Assembly: GCF_042675725.1 (NCBI RefSeq)
Contig: NZ_JBHTJN010000025.1
Span: forward strand, 1 to 27,461
Reading direction: 5' to 3'
Source of the DNA: Seminibacterium arietis
GTDB lineage: Bacteria; Pseudomonadota; Gammaproteobacteria; Enterobacterales; Pasteurellaceae
DNA: 27,461 nucleotides
Below, in pieces: positions 7,704-13,944 of this stretch (position 1 is the first letter of the stretch; each line of letters starts with the position of its first letter). A program made the position numbers and the translations under genes. The notes under the pieces are model-generated. The model was not told the origin of the DNA and searched no databases. It was given only the letters and a program-made list of their open reading frames with translations.

Positions 7704-8456
7704 TTAAATTTTTTTTGCTTTTATAAACAATAATACAGGTCGATGTTGCAAATCTTTAAATTCAGATTGCCATTTTTCATCATCTACTAACATTGGTTCA
7801 ACTAATTTCTCAATTTTAAATCCTGTTTCAATTAAGTTATTAATAATGGTTGAAAGTGTTCTATGATACGTAACAAAGGTTTGTTCAAACCAATTACGAT
7901 TACGTAATCCCTCGTCACGATAATGATTGAGGCGATAAGCAACAAATTGTTTGTTTTGATCTTTTTCCCAACGCTTACCATTCTTAAAACAAGTTACAAT
8001 AGGATGTTCCTGCGAAAAGATCAATTCTCCGCCTTTTTTTAATTTAGCGTAAATGTCAACTAAAAGTGCGGTGAAATTTTCCACATAATGAAACGCAAAA
8101 GAGCTTGTGATCACATCAAAATTCTGTTCAGGTAACTGTGCTAAATCTTCCATTGGCATTTCATATAAAGCAAATTTAGTTTTTATTCCACAAAATTTAT
8201 GCAAATCCTGCTTCGCTTGTTTTAACATTTCTGCAGATAAATCAATCCCAACTACAAATTTTGCTTGCTGTTGTAAATATAGTTGCAGATGCTCTCCACA
8301 ACCACAACCTAAATCCAGTAATTTTTTATCTGATAAATTAGGCAGCAAAGAAAGCATCGTAGGCTTTTCTACAACTTCATTTAAGCTTTGAGGATTCGAC
8401 CGCATTTTTTGATACAGCTGAAAAAAGCCTTCGCTGTCGTAAATAGATTTTTTCAT
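7704..8456 (-). CDS. Class I SAM-dependent methyltransferase, substrate unknown
   Basis: A 250-residue cytoplasmic methyltransferase of the Methyltransf_11/25 type. SAM-binding motif I is LDLGCGCGEH at about 47-56. The acidic residue that binds the ribose is D72 (VVGIDLS). A later motif, FDVITSSFAFHYVEN, is typical of small-molecule methyltransferases of the UbiE/BioC group. Nothing identifies the substrate. It lies 61 nt downstream of the tryptophan permease gene on the same strand, with a hairpin made from two facing uptake signals in the gap, so it may be only partly co-transcribed. Its stop codon is close to the his promoter. One uptake-signal 9-mer lies inside the gene (8064-8072). Confidence 0.85.
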   Translation of the reverse strand: MKKSIYDSEGFFQLYQKMRSNPQSLNEVVEKPTMLSLLPNLSDKKLLDLGCGCGEHLQLYLQQQAKFVVGIDLSAEMLKQAKQDLHKFCGIKTKFALYEMPMEDLAQLPEQNFDVITSSFAFHYVENFTALLVDIYAKLKKGGELIFSQEHPIVTCFKNGKRWEKDQNKQFVAYRLNHYRDEGLRNRNWFEQTFVTYHRTLSTIINNLIETGFKIEKLVEPMLVDDEKWQSEFKDLQHRPVLLFIKAKKI

Positions 8457-8472
8457 GTTATGTAAAATTTCA

Positions 8473-8508
8473 AAAGTGCGATAAAAATTTAAAAAATTAC
8501 CGCACTTT
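8473..8508 (-). terminator. Facing uptake signals forming a hairpin after the permease gene
   Basis: AAAGTGCG (8473-8480) and CGCACTTT (8501-8508) form an 8-bp stem. The right copy is a full uptake signal; the left differs from it at one base (GCGAT for GCGGT). On the minus strand the stem is followed by TTTTG. Inverted uptake signals used as terminators are well known in Haemophilus. Here the short stem suggests partial termination. Confidence 0.55.
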
Positions 8509-8517
8509 GTAGCCTAA

Positions 8518-9771
8518 TTAACCTAAAAATTGTGGTAGCAGACCAAATTCACCTGCTAATTGTGCAATAATGTTAAGGATGCCAAATAAGCTTATAAAAT
8601 ATAACATCAATTTGCCTCCATACACACGATAATCACTTTTAGCAAATTTTTTCCGACTTGCACGCACTAGTAATACTGGCACAATAACCGCCCAAATAGT
8701 AGCCGCTAAGCCTGCATATTGAATAGCGCTCACAAATCCATAAGGAAATAATAAACTTAGTATTAAGGGAGGACAAAAAGTGATCAATGCAGTTTTAGTG
8801 CGACCAGTTAGACTATCATCAAATTTAAATAAATCTGCAATATAATCAAACAATCCCAGCGTTACTCCTAAAAAAGAGCTAGCAATTGCCATATAAGCAA
8901 AGAATCTTAAAATAATACCTATATATTCTGTCTTAATATAAGCACTAAGAGCTTCTAGAAGAGTAGCAACGTCACCGTTTTTCGCAATCACGGGAGCAAA
9001 CTCGGAACGAGGTAAATTGCCTTGAATCGCTAATTGCCATAGAGTGTAAATAATTAGAGCGATAAAAGTACCGATAAAAACTACTTTCACTATTTGACTA
9101 CCATTACGATCATAATATTTTACTAAACTCGGTATATTTTGATGAAACCCAAATGATACTAAACACACAGGAAGAGTCGTTAAAACGTAAGGTAGATACT
9201 GTGTTTCACCTTGTGTAATAGTATCAAACAACACTTCACTTCTTACTTCTAGTACTAGATTTGCAGTAGAAAGGAAAAATGAAATAACCATTCCTACAAT
9301 CAATACTGTGCTAAAACGGTCCACTGCTTTAGTAGAAAACCATACTACAATAGCCAGCACAATACAAAATAGCAATGATGCAAAAGTGCGGTCAATTACT
9401 TGTAAATTTCCGTCGCTCAAAGATTGATTAATAAAACTTTCTGTCAATCCACCGCCAGAAGTAATATAAGCGTAAGTTAAAATATATAATACGAAGGCTA
9501 CTGATAATCCATTGATAATGTTCCAGCCCCTACCAAGCAAGTCTTTGACTACAGTATCAAAACCTGCACCACTAGGGTAGTGTAAATTAGCTTCTAATAA
9601 CATCAGCCCTGATGTTGTCATGCAAAACCATGTATAAATCAGCACAATAATAGAACCAACAAACCATACACCAGCCGTTGAAGTTGGGTTAGCTAACATA
9701 CCTGCACCGATGGTTCCACCTGCAATAATCATAGCACCACCAAGAATTGAAGGGATTTTTTTATTCGACAT
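8518..9771 (-). CDS. mtr: Tryptophan permease of the Mtr/TnaB type (HAAAP family)
   Basis: Inner-membrane aromatic amino acid transporter, 417 residues with about 11 membrane helices. The family start motif GGTIGAGMLANP is near residues 18-29. The stretch LLGRGWNIINGLSVAFVLYILTYAYI (split across about 78-103) and ASSFLGVTLGLFDYIADLF resemble E. coli Mtr much more closely than TyrP, so tryptophan is the likelier substrate. GGAAATTAATTT precedes the ATG. A large palindrome over its -10 has the spacing of a TrpR operator, which supports the substrate call. Tyrosine transport cannot be ruled out. One uptake-signal 9-mer lies at 9384-9392. Confidence 0.85.
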   Translation of the reverse strand: MSNKKIPSILGGAMIIAGGTIGAGMLANPTSTAGVWFVGSIIVLIYTWFCMTTSGLMLLEANLHYPSGAGFDTVVKDLLGRGWNIINGLSVAFVLYILTYAYITSGGGLTESFINQSLSDGNLQVIDRTFASLLFCIVLAIVVWFSTKAVDRFSTVLIVGMVISFFLSTANLVLEVRSEVLFDTITQGETQYLPYVLTTLPVCLVSFGFHQNIPSLVKYYDRNGSQIVKVVFIGTFIALIIYTLWQLAIQGNLPRSEFAPVIAKNGDVATLLEALSAYIKTEYIGIILRFFAYMAIASSFLGVTLGLFDYIADLFKFDDSLTGRTKTALITFCPPLILSLLFPYGFVSAIQYAGLAATIWAVIVPVLLVRASRKKFAKSDYRVYGGKLMLYFISLFGILNIIAQLAGEFGLLPQFLG

Positions 9772-9791
9772 AAATTAATTTCCATTTGTGA

Positions 9792-9829
9792 TTTTAAATT
9801 TGCACTATTATAGTAGTGCAAATTTAAAA
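9792..9829 (-). promoter_or_regulatory. mtr promoter overlapped by a TrpR-like operator
   Basis: A perfect inverted repeat with 16-bp arms (9792-9807 and 9814-9829) and a 6-nt centre. On the minus strand a perfect TATAAT (9807-9812) lies across its centre, with TTGCTT 16 nt upstream. The core reads GCACTA-N6-TAGTGC. The E. coli TrpR operator consensus is GTACTA-N6-TAGTAC with the same spacing; I count 12 of 18 matching core positions. A bound repressor would block the -10. Confidence 0.65.
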
Positions 9830-9901
9830 AGCAATACTCAAATTTATAAAATTTCAAACCACATTGCTCATTTTCAATATCTATTGGCCGTTTCTCGAAT
9901 C

Positions 9902-9931
9902 TCGACAAATCCCAGTCAATGAGGCTATAAT
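9902..9931 (+). promoter_or_regulatory. ppa promoter
   Basis: TCGACA (9902-9907), 18 nt, then a perfect TATAAT (9926-9931). The start would be near 9938, about 33 nt ahead of ppa. It is divergent from the mtr promoter. Confidence 0.65.
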
Positions 9932-9970
9932 TAGAGAGCTTATTGAACACTTAGAAAGAAGGAAAATTAA

Positions 9971-10498
9971 ATGGGTTTAGAACATGTTCCTGCAGGCAAG
10001 TCGTTGCCTGATGATATTTATGTTGTGATTGAGATTCCTGCCAATTCCGATCCTATTAAATATGAAGTAGATAAAGAGTGCGGTGCATTATTTGTAGATC
10101 GCTTCATGGCCACTGCAATGTTTTATCCTGCTAACTACGGTTATATCAACAACACTCTTTCATTAGATGGAGATCCTGTTGACGTATTAGTACCAACACC
10201 TTATCCACTACAACCAGGTTCTGTAATTCGCTGCCGTCCTGTAGGGGTACTAAAAATGACTGACGAAGCTGGTCAAGATGCGAAGTTAGTAGCCGTACCA
10301 CATAGTAAGCTCACTAAAGAATATGACCACATTAAAGATGTAAATGATTTACCTGCATTGTTAAAAGCCCAAATTCAGCACTTCTTCGAAAGCTATAAAG
10401 CTTTAGAAGCAGGCAAATGGGTCAAAGTTGATGGCTGGGACAATGCAGAAGCGGCAAGAAAAGAAATTTTAGACTCCTTTGAGCATGCAAAAAAATAA
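9971..10498 (+). CDS. ppa: Inorganic pyrophosphatase (family I)
   Basis: Cytoplasmic soluble enzyme that hydrolyses pyrophosphate to two phosphates and so pulls biosynthetic reactions forward. The 175 residues match the E. coli hexameric enzyme almost throughout. The Mg-binding signature DGDPVDVLV is near 66-74, with YVVIEIPANSDPIKYE near the start and MFYPANYGYINNT before the signature. AAGGAAAATTAA precedes the ATG. It is monocistronic, with its own promoter and a strong terminator 5 nt after the stop. Confidence 0.97.
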   Translation: MGLEHVPAGKSLPDDIYVVIEIPANSDPIKYEVDKECGALFVDRFMATAMFYPANYGYINNTLSLDGDPVDVLVPTPYPLQPGSVIRCRPVGVLKMTDEAGQDAKLVAVPHSKLTKEYDHIKDVNDLPALLKAQIQHFFESYKALEAGKWVKVDGWDNAEAARKEILDSFEHAKK

Positions 10499-10502
10499 TT
10501 TA

Positions 10503-10534
10503 AAAAATACCGTTCTTAAAAGAGCGGTATTTTT
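10503..10534 (+). terminator. ppa terminator
   Basis: A 15-bp stem with one G-U pair (10503-10517 with 10520-10534) around a 2-nt apex ends in a run of five T residues. The stem begins just after the stop codon. Confidence 0.88.
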
Positions 10535-10565
10535 GTATAACATTAAGTAAAGTGGAACCTATATC

Positions 10566-11345
10566 ATGTTTTACAATATCAAAAAAATATTCTTCTTCAT
10601 TCCTGCTATTACTTTATTTTTAGCGTCTTGTGCCGATTCTATCACTGTAAATGAACAAGCTGCACAAAGTTATCGCCAAACTATCAACGAAGCAAGAGCA
10701 AAAGGAATAGTGGATGTAAATTCTCTAACAGCAAAACGAATTCATTATGTATTTAATGAAATGAAGCCTTATGCAGAATATGAAAATCAAACTGGGCAGC
10801 CGTTTAACTGGCAACTCACCGTTATCAGATCAAGAGAGTTAAATGCTTGGGCAATGCCAGGTGGAAAGATGGCATTTTATACAGGCTTAGTAGATATTTT
10901 AAACTTAACAAATGATGAAATTGCTACTGTAATGGGACATGAAATGGCTCATGCTTTAAAAGAACATGGCAAAAAACGACTCAACATGGGACAGTTTACT
11001 AATGTATTAGCTGAGGTTGCTCATGTAGCATTATCAACTCAAATTGGTGCTAATAACAGTGGACTTATTATAGGATTAACTAAAGACTGGGTATTAGATA
11101 AACCCTATTCTCGTAGTGCGGAAACCGAAGCAGATGAAGTGGGTTTGATGCTTATGGCAAAATCAGGCTTCAATCCCCAAGCAGCACCTAAATTGTGGGA
11201 TAAAATGAGGAGACTCACACCTGGGTCACAAAGTGTAATAGTGGCTCTCTCCGCTACTCATCCTAGCGACGAAGAACGCCAAGAAAATTTATTAAGACTA
11301 ATGCCACAGGCTATGGCAATTTATCAACAATCTAAAAAGCAATGA
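10566..11345 (+). CDS. M48-family metallopeptidase lipoprotein
   Basis: A 259-residue lipoprotein with a zinc peptidase domain, probably facing the periplasm. The signal sequence ends in the lipobox LASC, with the acylated cysteine at 22. The residue after the cysteine is alanine, so the Lol avoidance signal (Asp at +2) is absent and outer-membrane sorting is likely. Zinc ligands are in HEMAH (125-129), and the third ligand is E186 in the SRSAETEAD block. H232 in SATHPSDEER is the usual C-terminal family motif. It resembles E. coli LoiP and YcaL, which take part in envelope protein quality control. Which of these it corresponds to is not certain, so I give no symbol. It starts 31 nt after the ppa terminator. 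Confidence 0.88.
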   Translation: MFYNIKKIFFFIPAITLFLASCADSITVNEQAAQSYRQTINEARAKGIVDVNSLTAKRIHYVFNEMKPYAEYENQTGQPFNWQLTVIRSRELNAWAMPGGKMAFYTGLVDILNLTNDEIATVMGHEMAHALKEHGKKRLNMGQFTNVLAEVAHVALSTQIGANNSGLIIGLTKDWVLDKPYSRSAETEADEVGLMLMAKSGFNPQAAPKLWDKMRRLTPGSQSVIVALSATHPSDEERQENLLRLMPQAMAIYQQSKKQ

Positions 11346-11354
11346 TTTCTCACT

Positions 11355-11402
11355 AAAAGAGCGGTGCATTTCTAATAACTTGTGAATGCACCACTCTTTT
11401 TT
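11355..11402. terminator. Bidirectional terminator between the M48 peptidase and tonB
   Basis: A 16-bp inverted repeat with one mismatch (11355-11370 with 11385-11400) and a 14-nt loop. The plus strand ends in TTTTTT; the minus strand ends in TTTT. The arms contain AGAGCGGT, one step away from an uptake signal. It separates two convergent transcripts. Confidence 0.85.
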
Positions 11403-11407
11403 AGCTA

Positions 11408-12130
11408 TTAGCGAAGGCTAAATCTGACAGGCACAGAATGTGCAGAACCCATTCCAGCAGGACGAGGACCTACTGGTCTCGCACTTTTCACTGCCGCCAT
11501 AGCCGCATTATCTAAATCTTCTACTCCTGAGGATTTAGAAACATGAATATTGCTCAACACACCATCACTGTTAACAGTAAAAGCAATTGTAGCAACGCCC
11601 TGTCTTCGCATTAATCTCGCTCGCTGCGGATAGCGTTTGTTACGTTCAATCTCTCGACGTAATGCACTAATATAAGCACTAATCTGATCCGAACTTGCTC
11701 CATTTCCTAGCAAATTAGGATTGTTCGAATTTTGGGCAGGTCCTGTTGCTGCCGCATTAATTTTTGCATCAGAATCTACTGTTCGATCCCCTTTTGGTAA
11801 ATCTTTCTTCGGTGGTTCTTTCTTCTTAGGTTTTACTTTTGGTTTTTCTTTTTTCTTTTCAGGTTTCGGCTTAACTGGCTCTGGTTTAACCGTTGGATCT
11901 GGTATTTCTTCTTTGATTTCAGGTTCTGGCTCAACAATAGGTTCAGGCTCAGGTTCTTCCACTATCATCCCCATAATCATTTCTATAGAGATATTAGTGT
12001 CATAAACTTGTGCAAAATGTCCATTGGCACTGTCATTCGTTTTGAAGGAGTAATATAAAACACCTAAAATTCCTAAATGAAATAGTAAAGAGCCAAAGAA
12101 GCCAAGCCAAGAATTTGTTTTATTTTTCAT
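11408..12130 (-). CDS. tonB: TonB energy-transducing protein
   Basis: Inner-membrane-anchored protein that carries proton-motive force from ExbB-ExbD to outer-membrane receptors for iron, haem and similar ligands. The 240 residues have the standard order. A signal anchor spans about 8-28 and contains the conserved S14-x3-H18 pair. A Pro/Glu then Pro/Lys-rich spacer spans about 55-112. The C-terminal receptor-binding domain spans about 150-240, with YPQRARLMRRQG and the end VPVRFSLR. Its ATG directly abuts the exbD stop codon, so translation is coupled. It is the last gene of the operon and ends at a shared bidirectional terminator. Confidence 0.96.
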   Translation of the reverse strand: MKNKTNSWLGFFGSLLFHLGILGVLYYSFKTNDSANGHFAQVYDTNISIEMIMGMIVEEPEPEPIVEPEPEIKEEIPDPTVKPEPVKPKPEKKKEKPKVKPKKKEPPKKDLPKGDRTVDSDAKINAAATGPAQNSNNPNLLGNGASSDQISAYISALRREIERNKRYPQRARLMRRQGVATIAFTVNSDGVLSNIHVSKSSGVEDLDNAAMAAVKSARPVGPRPAGMGSAHSVPVRFSLR

Positions 12131-12517
12131 CTACTTGCCTTTTTCTTTCATGGTCACAATAGCTACATTTTTAATTTCATTTTTTGCCATTAAATCAGTC
12201 AAAGAAACAAAGTCTTGGAAACTGGATTTTGCATCCACTTTTAGCGTCACTTTTTGATCTTTAGCCCAGGTTGCCACTTCTTTCTCTAATTCATCTACTG
12301 TTACTGGTTTATCATTAAAATAAACCTTTCCATTTTCAGTAATTGTTAATAATTTAGCTAAATCGTCAGATTTAAATGCTACTGTTGTGCTTGCTTTAGG
12401 CACATTTACTTGTATTTTACCCTGAGAAATAAAAGAAGCAGTAATCAACACTATCGCTAACAATACCAACATAATGTCGATAAAAGGAATAATATTGATC
12501 TCATCAAATTTTTTCAC
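12131..12517 (-). CDS. exbD: Biopolymer transport protein ExbD
   Basis: 128-residue partner of ExbB and TonB: one N-terminal membrane helix (about 12-30) and a periplasmic domain. The essential membrane aspartate is D14 in PFIDIMLVLL, equivalent to D25 of E. coli. The protein is slightly shorter than E. coli ExbD at the N-terminus, as is usual in Haemophilus. One nucleotide separates it from exbB. Confidence 0.96.
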   Translation of the reverse strand: MKKFDEINIIPFIDIMLVLLAIVLITASFISQGKIQVNVPKASTTVAFKSDDLAKLLTITENGKVYFNDKPVTVDELEKEVATWAKDQKVTLKVDAKSSFQDFVSLTDLMAKNEIKNVAIVTMKEKGK

Positions 12518-12518
12518 A

Positions 12519-12974
12519 TCATGCCCCTATATTTTTTTGACCATTCAACGCTTTCCATTTAAGGCGATTCACTTCAACTTTACGTCCTAAACCGTTGTAA
12601 CAAACCATTGAGGGAATTGCGACTAAAATCCCTACGGCGGTTGCCTTTAATGCTAATGACAAATTCAACATAATTGCAGCTGCATCAATATCACCGCCAG
12701 AATTTCCTAGTTCATAAAAAGTTAATAAAATCCCGATTACTGTTCCTAATAACCCCACATAAGGAGCATTCGAACCTATGGTTGAAATAATAGTTAGATT
12801 GCGATTTAGATCGATATCTAACTCATGTATATTTGTATAATTAATTACCTTAACTCGACTTAGAAAAATGAAGCGTTCAATAACAAACCAAACCATAATG
12901 AAGCTCATCAATGCAAGCAATCCAAGAATAATATAGTCAACATAACTGTGTAAAAATGCAAATAATTGAGGCAT
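12519..12974 (-). CDS. exbB: Biopolymer transport protein ExbB
   Basis: A 151-residue inner-membrane channel subunit of the Ton motor, homologous to MotA and TolQ. Three membrane helices are visible (about 14-36, 68-90 and 103-126). The conserved GLLGTVIGI motif is in the second and LSLALKATAVGILVAIPS in the third. It lacks the long N-terminal extension of E. coli ExbB, as is usual in Pasteurellaceae. AAGGACGTATCAA precedes the ATG. First gene of exbB-exbD-tonB, and a Fur-like box lies about 80 nt upstream. Confidence 0.96.
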   Translation of the reverse strand: MPQLFAFLHSYVDYIILGLLALMSFIMVWFVIERFIFLSRVKVINYTNIHELDIDLNRNLTIISTIGSNAPYVGLLGTVIGILLTFYELGNSGGDIDAAAIMLNLSLALKATAVGILVAIPSMVCYNGLGRKVEVNRLKWKALNGQKNIGA

Positions 12975-13052
12975 TTGATACGTCCTTAAAATACAACGTT
13001 AAACTAAACATGAACAGTAATCGCTCATCACTACTCACTAACATAATATTAT

Positions 13053-13067
13053 TGAGAATTAATCTCA
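13053..13067 (-). promoter_or_regulatory. Fur-like box ahead of exbB-exbD-tonB
   Basis: TGAGAATTAATCTCA matches 11 of 14 defined positions of the 7-1-7 Fur core TGATAAT-N-ATTATCA. It sits within a longer dyad at 13051-13069 with perfect 7-bp arms (ATTGAGA/TCTCAAT). A candidate minus-strand promoter, TTGAGA (13063-13068), 17 nt, TATGTT (13040-13045), overlaps it. Iron repression of the ton genes fits. The rest of 12975-13281 is AT-rich with no gene visible. Confidence 0.65.
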
Positions 13068-13281
13068 ATTAGAGGGCGAATTTTAGCAAATTTGATACAA
13101 GGGGTCAAAACTTAGTTTAATAAAATAGAGAATAGATTGTTTATTTTATTTTTTAACATTATTTAATAAAACAAACTACAGTTTTACTATATTTTTATTT
13201 CTAACATTTACTATCTTTTACTAAAACTTAACAACGACAGGTCTGACAAGAAGTTAAGTCAACAATATTTAGTCCCATATG

Positions 13282-13310
13282 TTGGATCAAAAAAACATTA
13301 TTTGTATAAT
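13282..13310 (+). promoter_or_regulatory. Promoter of the orphan lipoprotein gene
   Basis: TTGGAT (13282-13287), 17 nt, then a perfect TATAAT (13305-13310). The start would be near 13317. A TTG at 13302 would extend the lipoprotein frame upstream, but it overlaps this -10, so the ATG at 13359 is the real start. Confidence 0.55.
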
Positions 13311-13358
13311 GAAAACAATTTAAATGGATTTCATAGACAATATAATATAGACAATATC

Positions 13359-13862
13359 ATGGTTAAAATTCTCACACTAATATTATCTATCAGCTTACTT
13401 ATAGCATGTTCGTTCTCTAGTGATAACCAAAAACTCATTACTAATCTCCCACAACATAAAATTGATCAAAAATCTCATGCAACGTCCTATGCTGCAACAA
13501 TTCAAACTTATTCTGGAAGAATACACAAGGATTATAACGTCAACAATTTTATTGCAGGTGTAAACGATTGGTATTTAAAAAGAATTCTACTTTCTGCTGA
13601 ACAAATTAAACAATCTCTTTATCAAGGTTCACATGGTAGCAATATTTATGCCTATTACAGTGGAGTATTATTTGCTTCAGCTTTACAGCAAAATTTTAAT
13701 AAGTTAAATCCAAATTGCTGGAAATATATTGAACAACAAAGTGTAGTACAAGGAATTTATGATGCGATGAGAGATTTGCAAACACAAAAAGTTCGCTCAT
13801 TAAATGATGACTACTTTATTAAAGGTACTGAAGAAGTACTAACACTTTGTACTACAAAATAA
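13359..13862 (+). CDS. Putative lipoprotein of unknown function
   Basis: A 167-residue protein I do not recognise. It has a lipoprotein signal (MVKILTLILSISLLIAC): the lipobox is LIAC with C17 acylated, and the +2 residue is serine, which favours the outer membrane. The mature part is mixed alpha-helical and rich in Tyr, Asn and Gln, with two more cysteines (in NPNCW and LTLCTTK) that could pair in the periplasm. A block around IAGVNDWYLKRILLSAEQIKQ and a later YYSGVLFASALQ look like amphipathic helices. The Shine-Dalgarno sequence is weak. Its own promoter and the fru operon downstream give no hint of role. Base composition is like its neighbours. Confidence 0.75.
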   Translation: MVKILTLILSISLLIACSFSSDNQKLITNLPQHKIDQKSHATSYAATIQTYSGRIHKDYNVNNFIAGVNDWYLKRILLSAEQIKQSLYQGSHGSNIYAYYSGVLFASALQQNFNKLNPNCWKYIEQQSVVQGIYDAMRDLQTQKVRSLNDDYFIKGTEEVLTLCTTK

Positions 13863-13872
13863 TTCATCTTGT

Positions 13873-13879
13873 TGAAACG
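13873..13879 (+). promoter_or_regulatory. Possible Cra/FruR half-site before fruB
   Basis: GTTGAAACGACTAA (13871-13884) matches 12 of 14 positions of the published Cra consensus; the core TGAAACG is at 13873-13879. It is 66 nt before fruB. The second half of the palindrome (TTTCA) is missing. No convincing -10/-35 pair was found in this 82-nt gap. Confidence 0.25.
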
Positions 13880-13944
13880 ACTAAAAATTTAATGAGATGA
13901 GAGCATGATTTACAGAAATTTAGTTATTTAATTTAGGAGATAAA

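Noticed and set aside
9729..9950. A 73-codon minus-strand frame upstream of mtr
   Set aside because: It overlaps the mtr start and crosses the operator and both promoters of this intergenic region; there is no ribosome binding site and no protein-like sequence.
13302..13358. Upstream extension of the lipoprotein from a TTG
   Set aside because: The TTG overlaps the likely -10 (13305-13310), and the extension would put 19 hydrophilic residues before the lipoprotein signal sequence.
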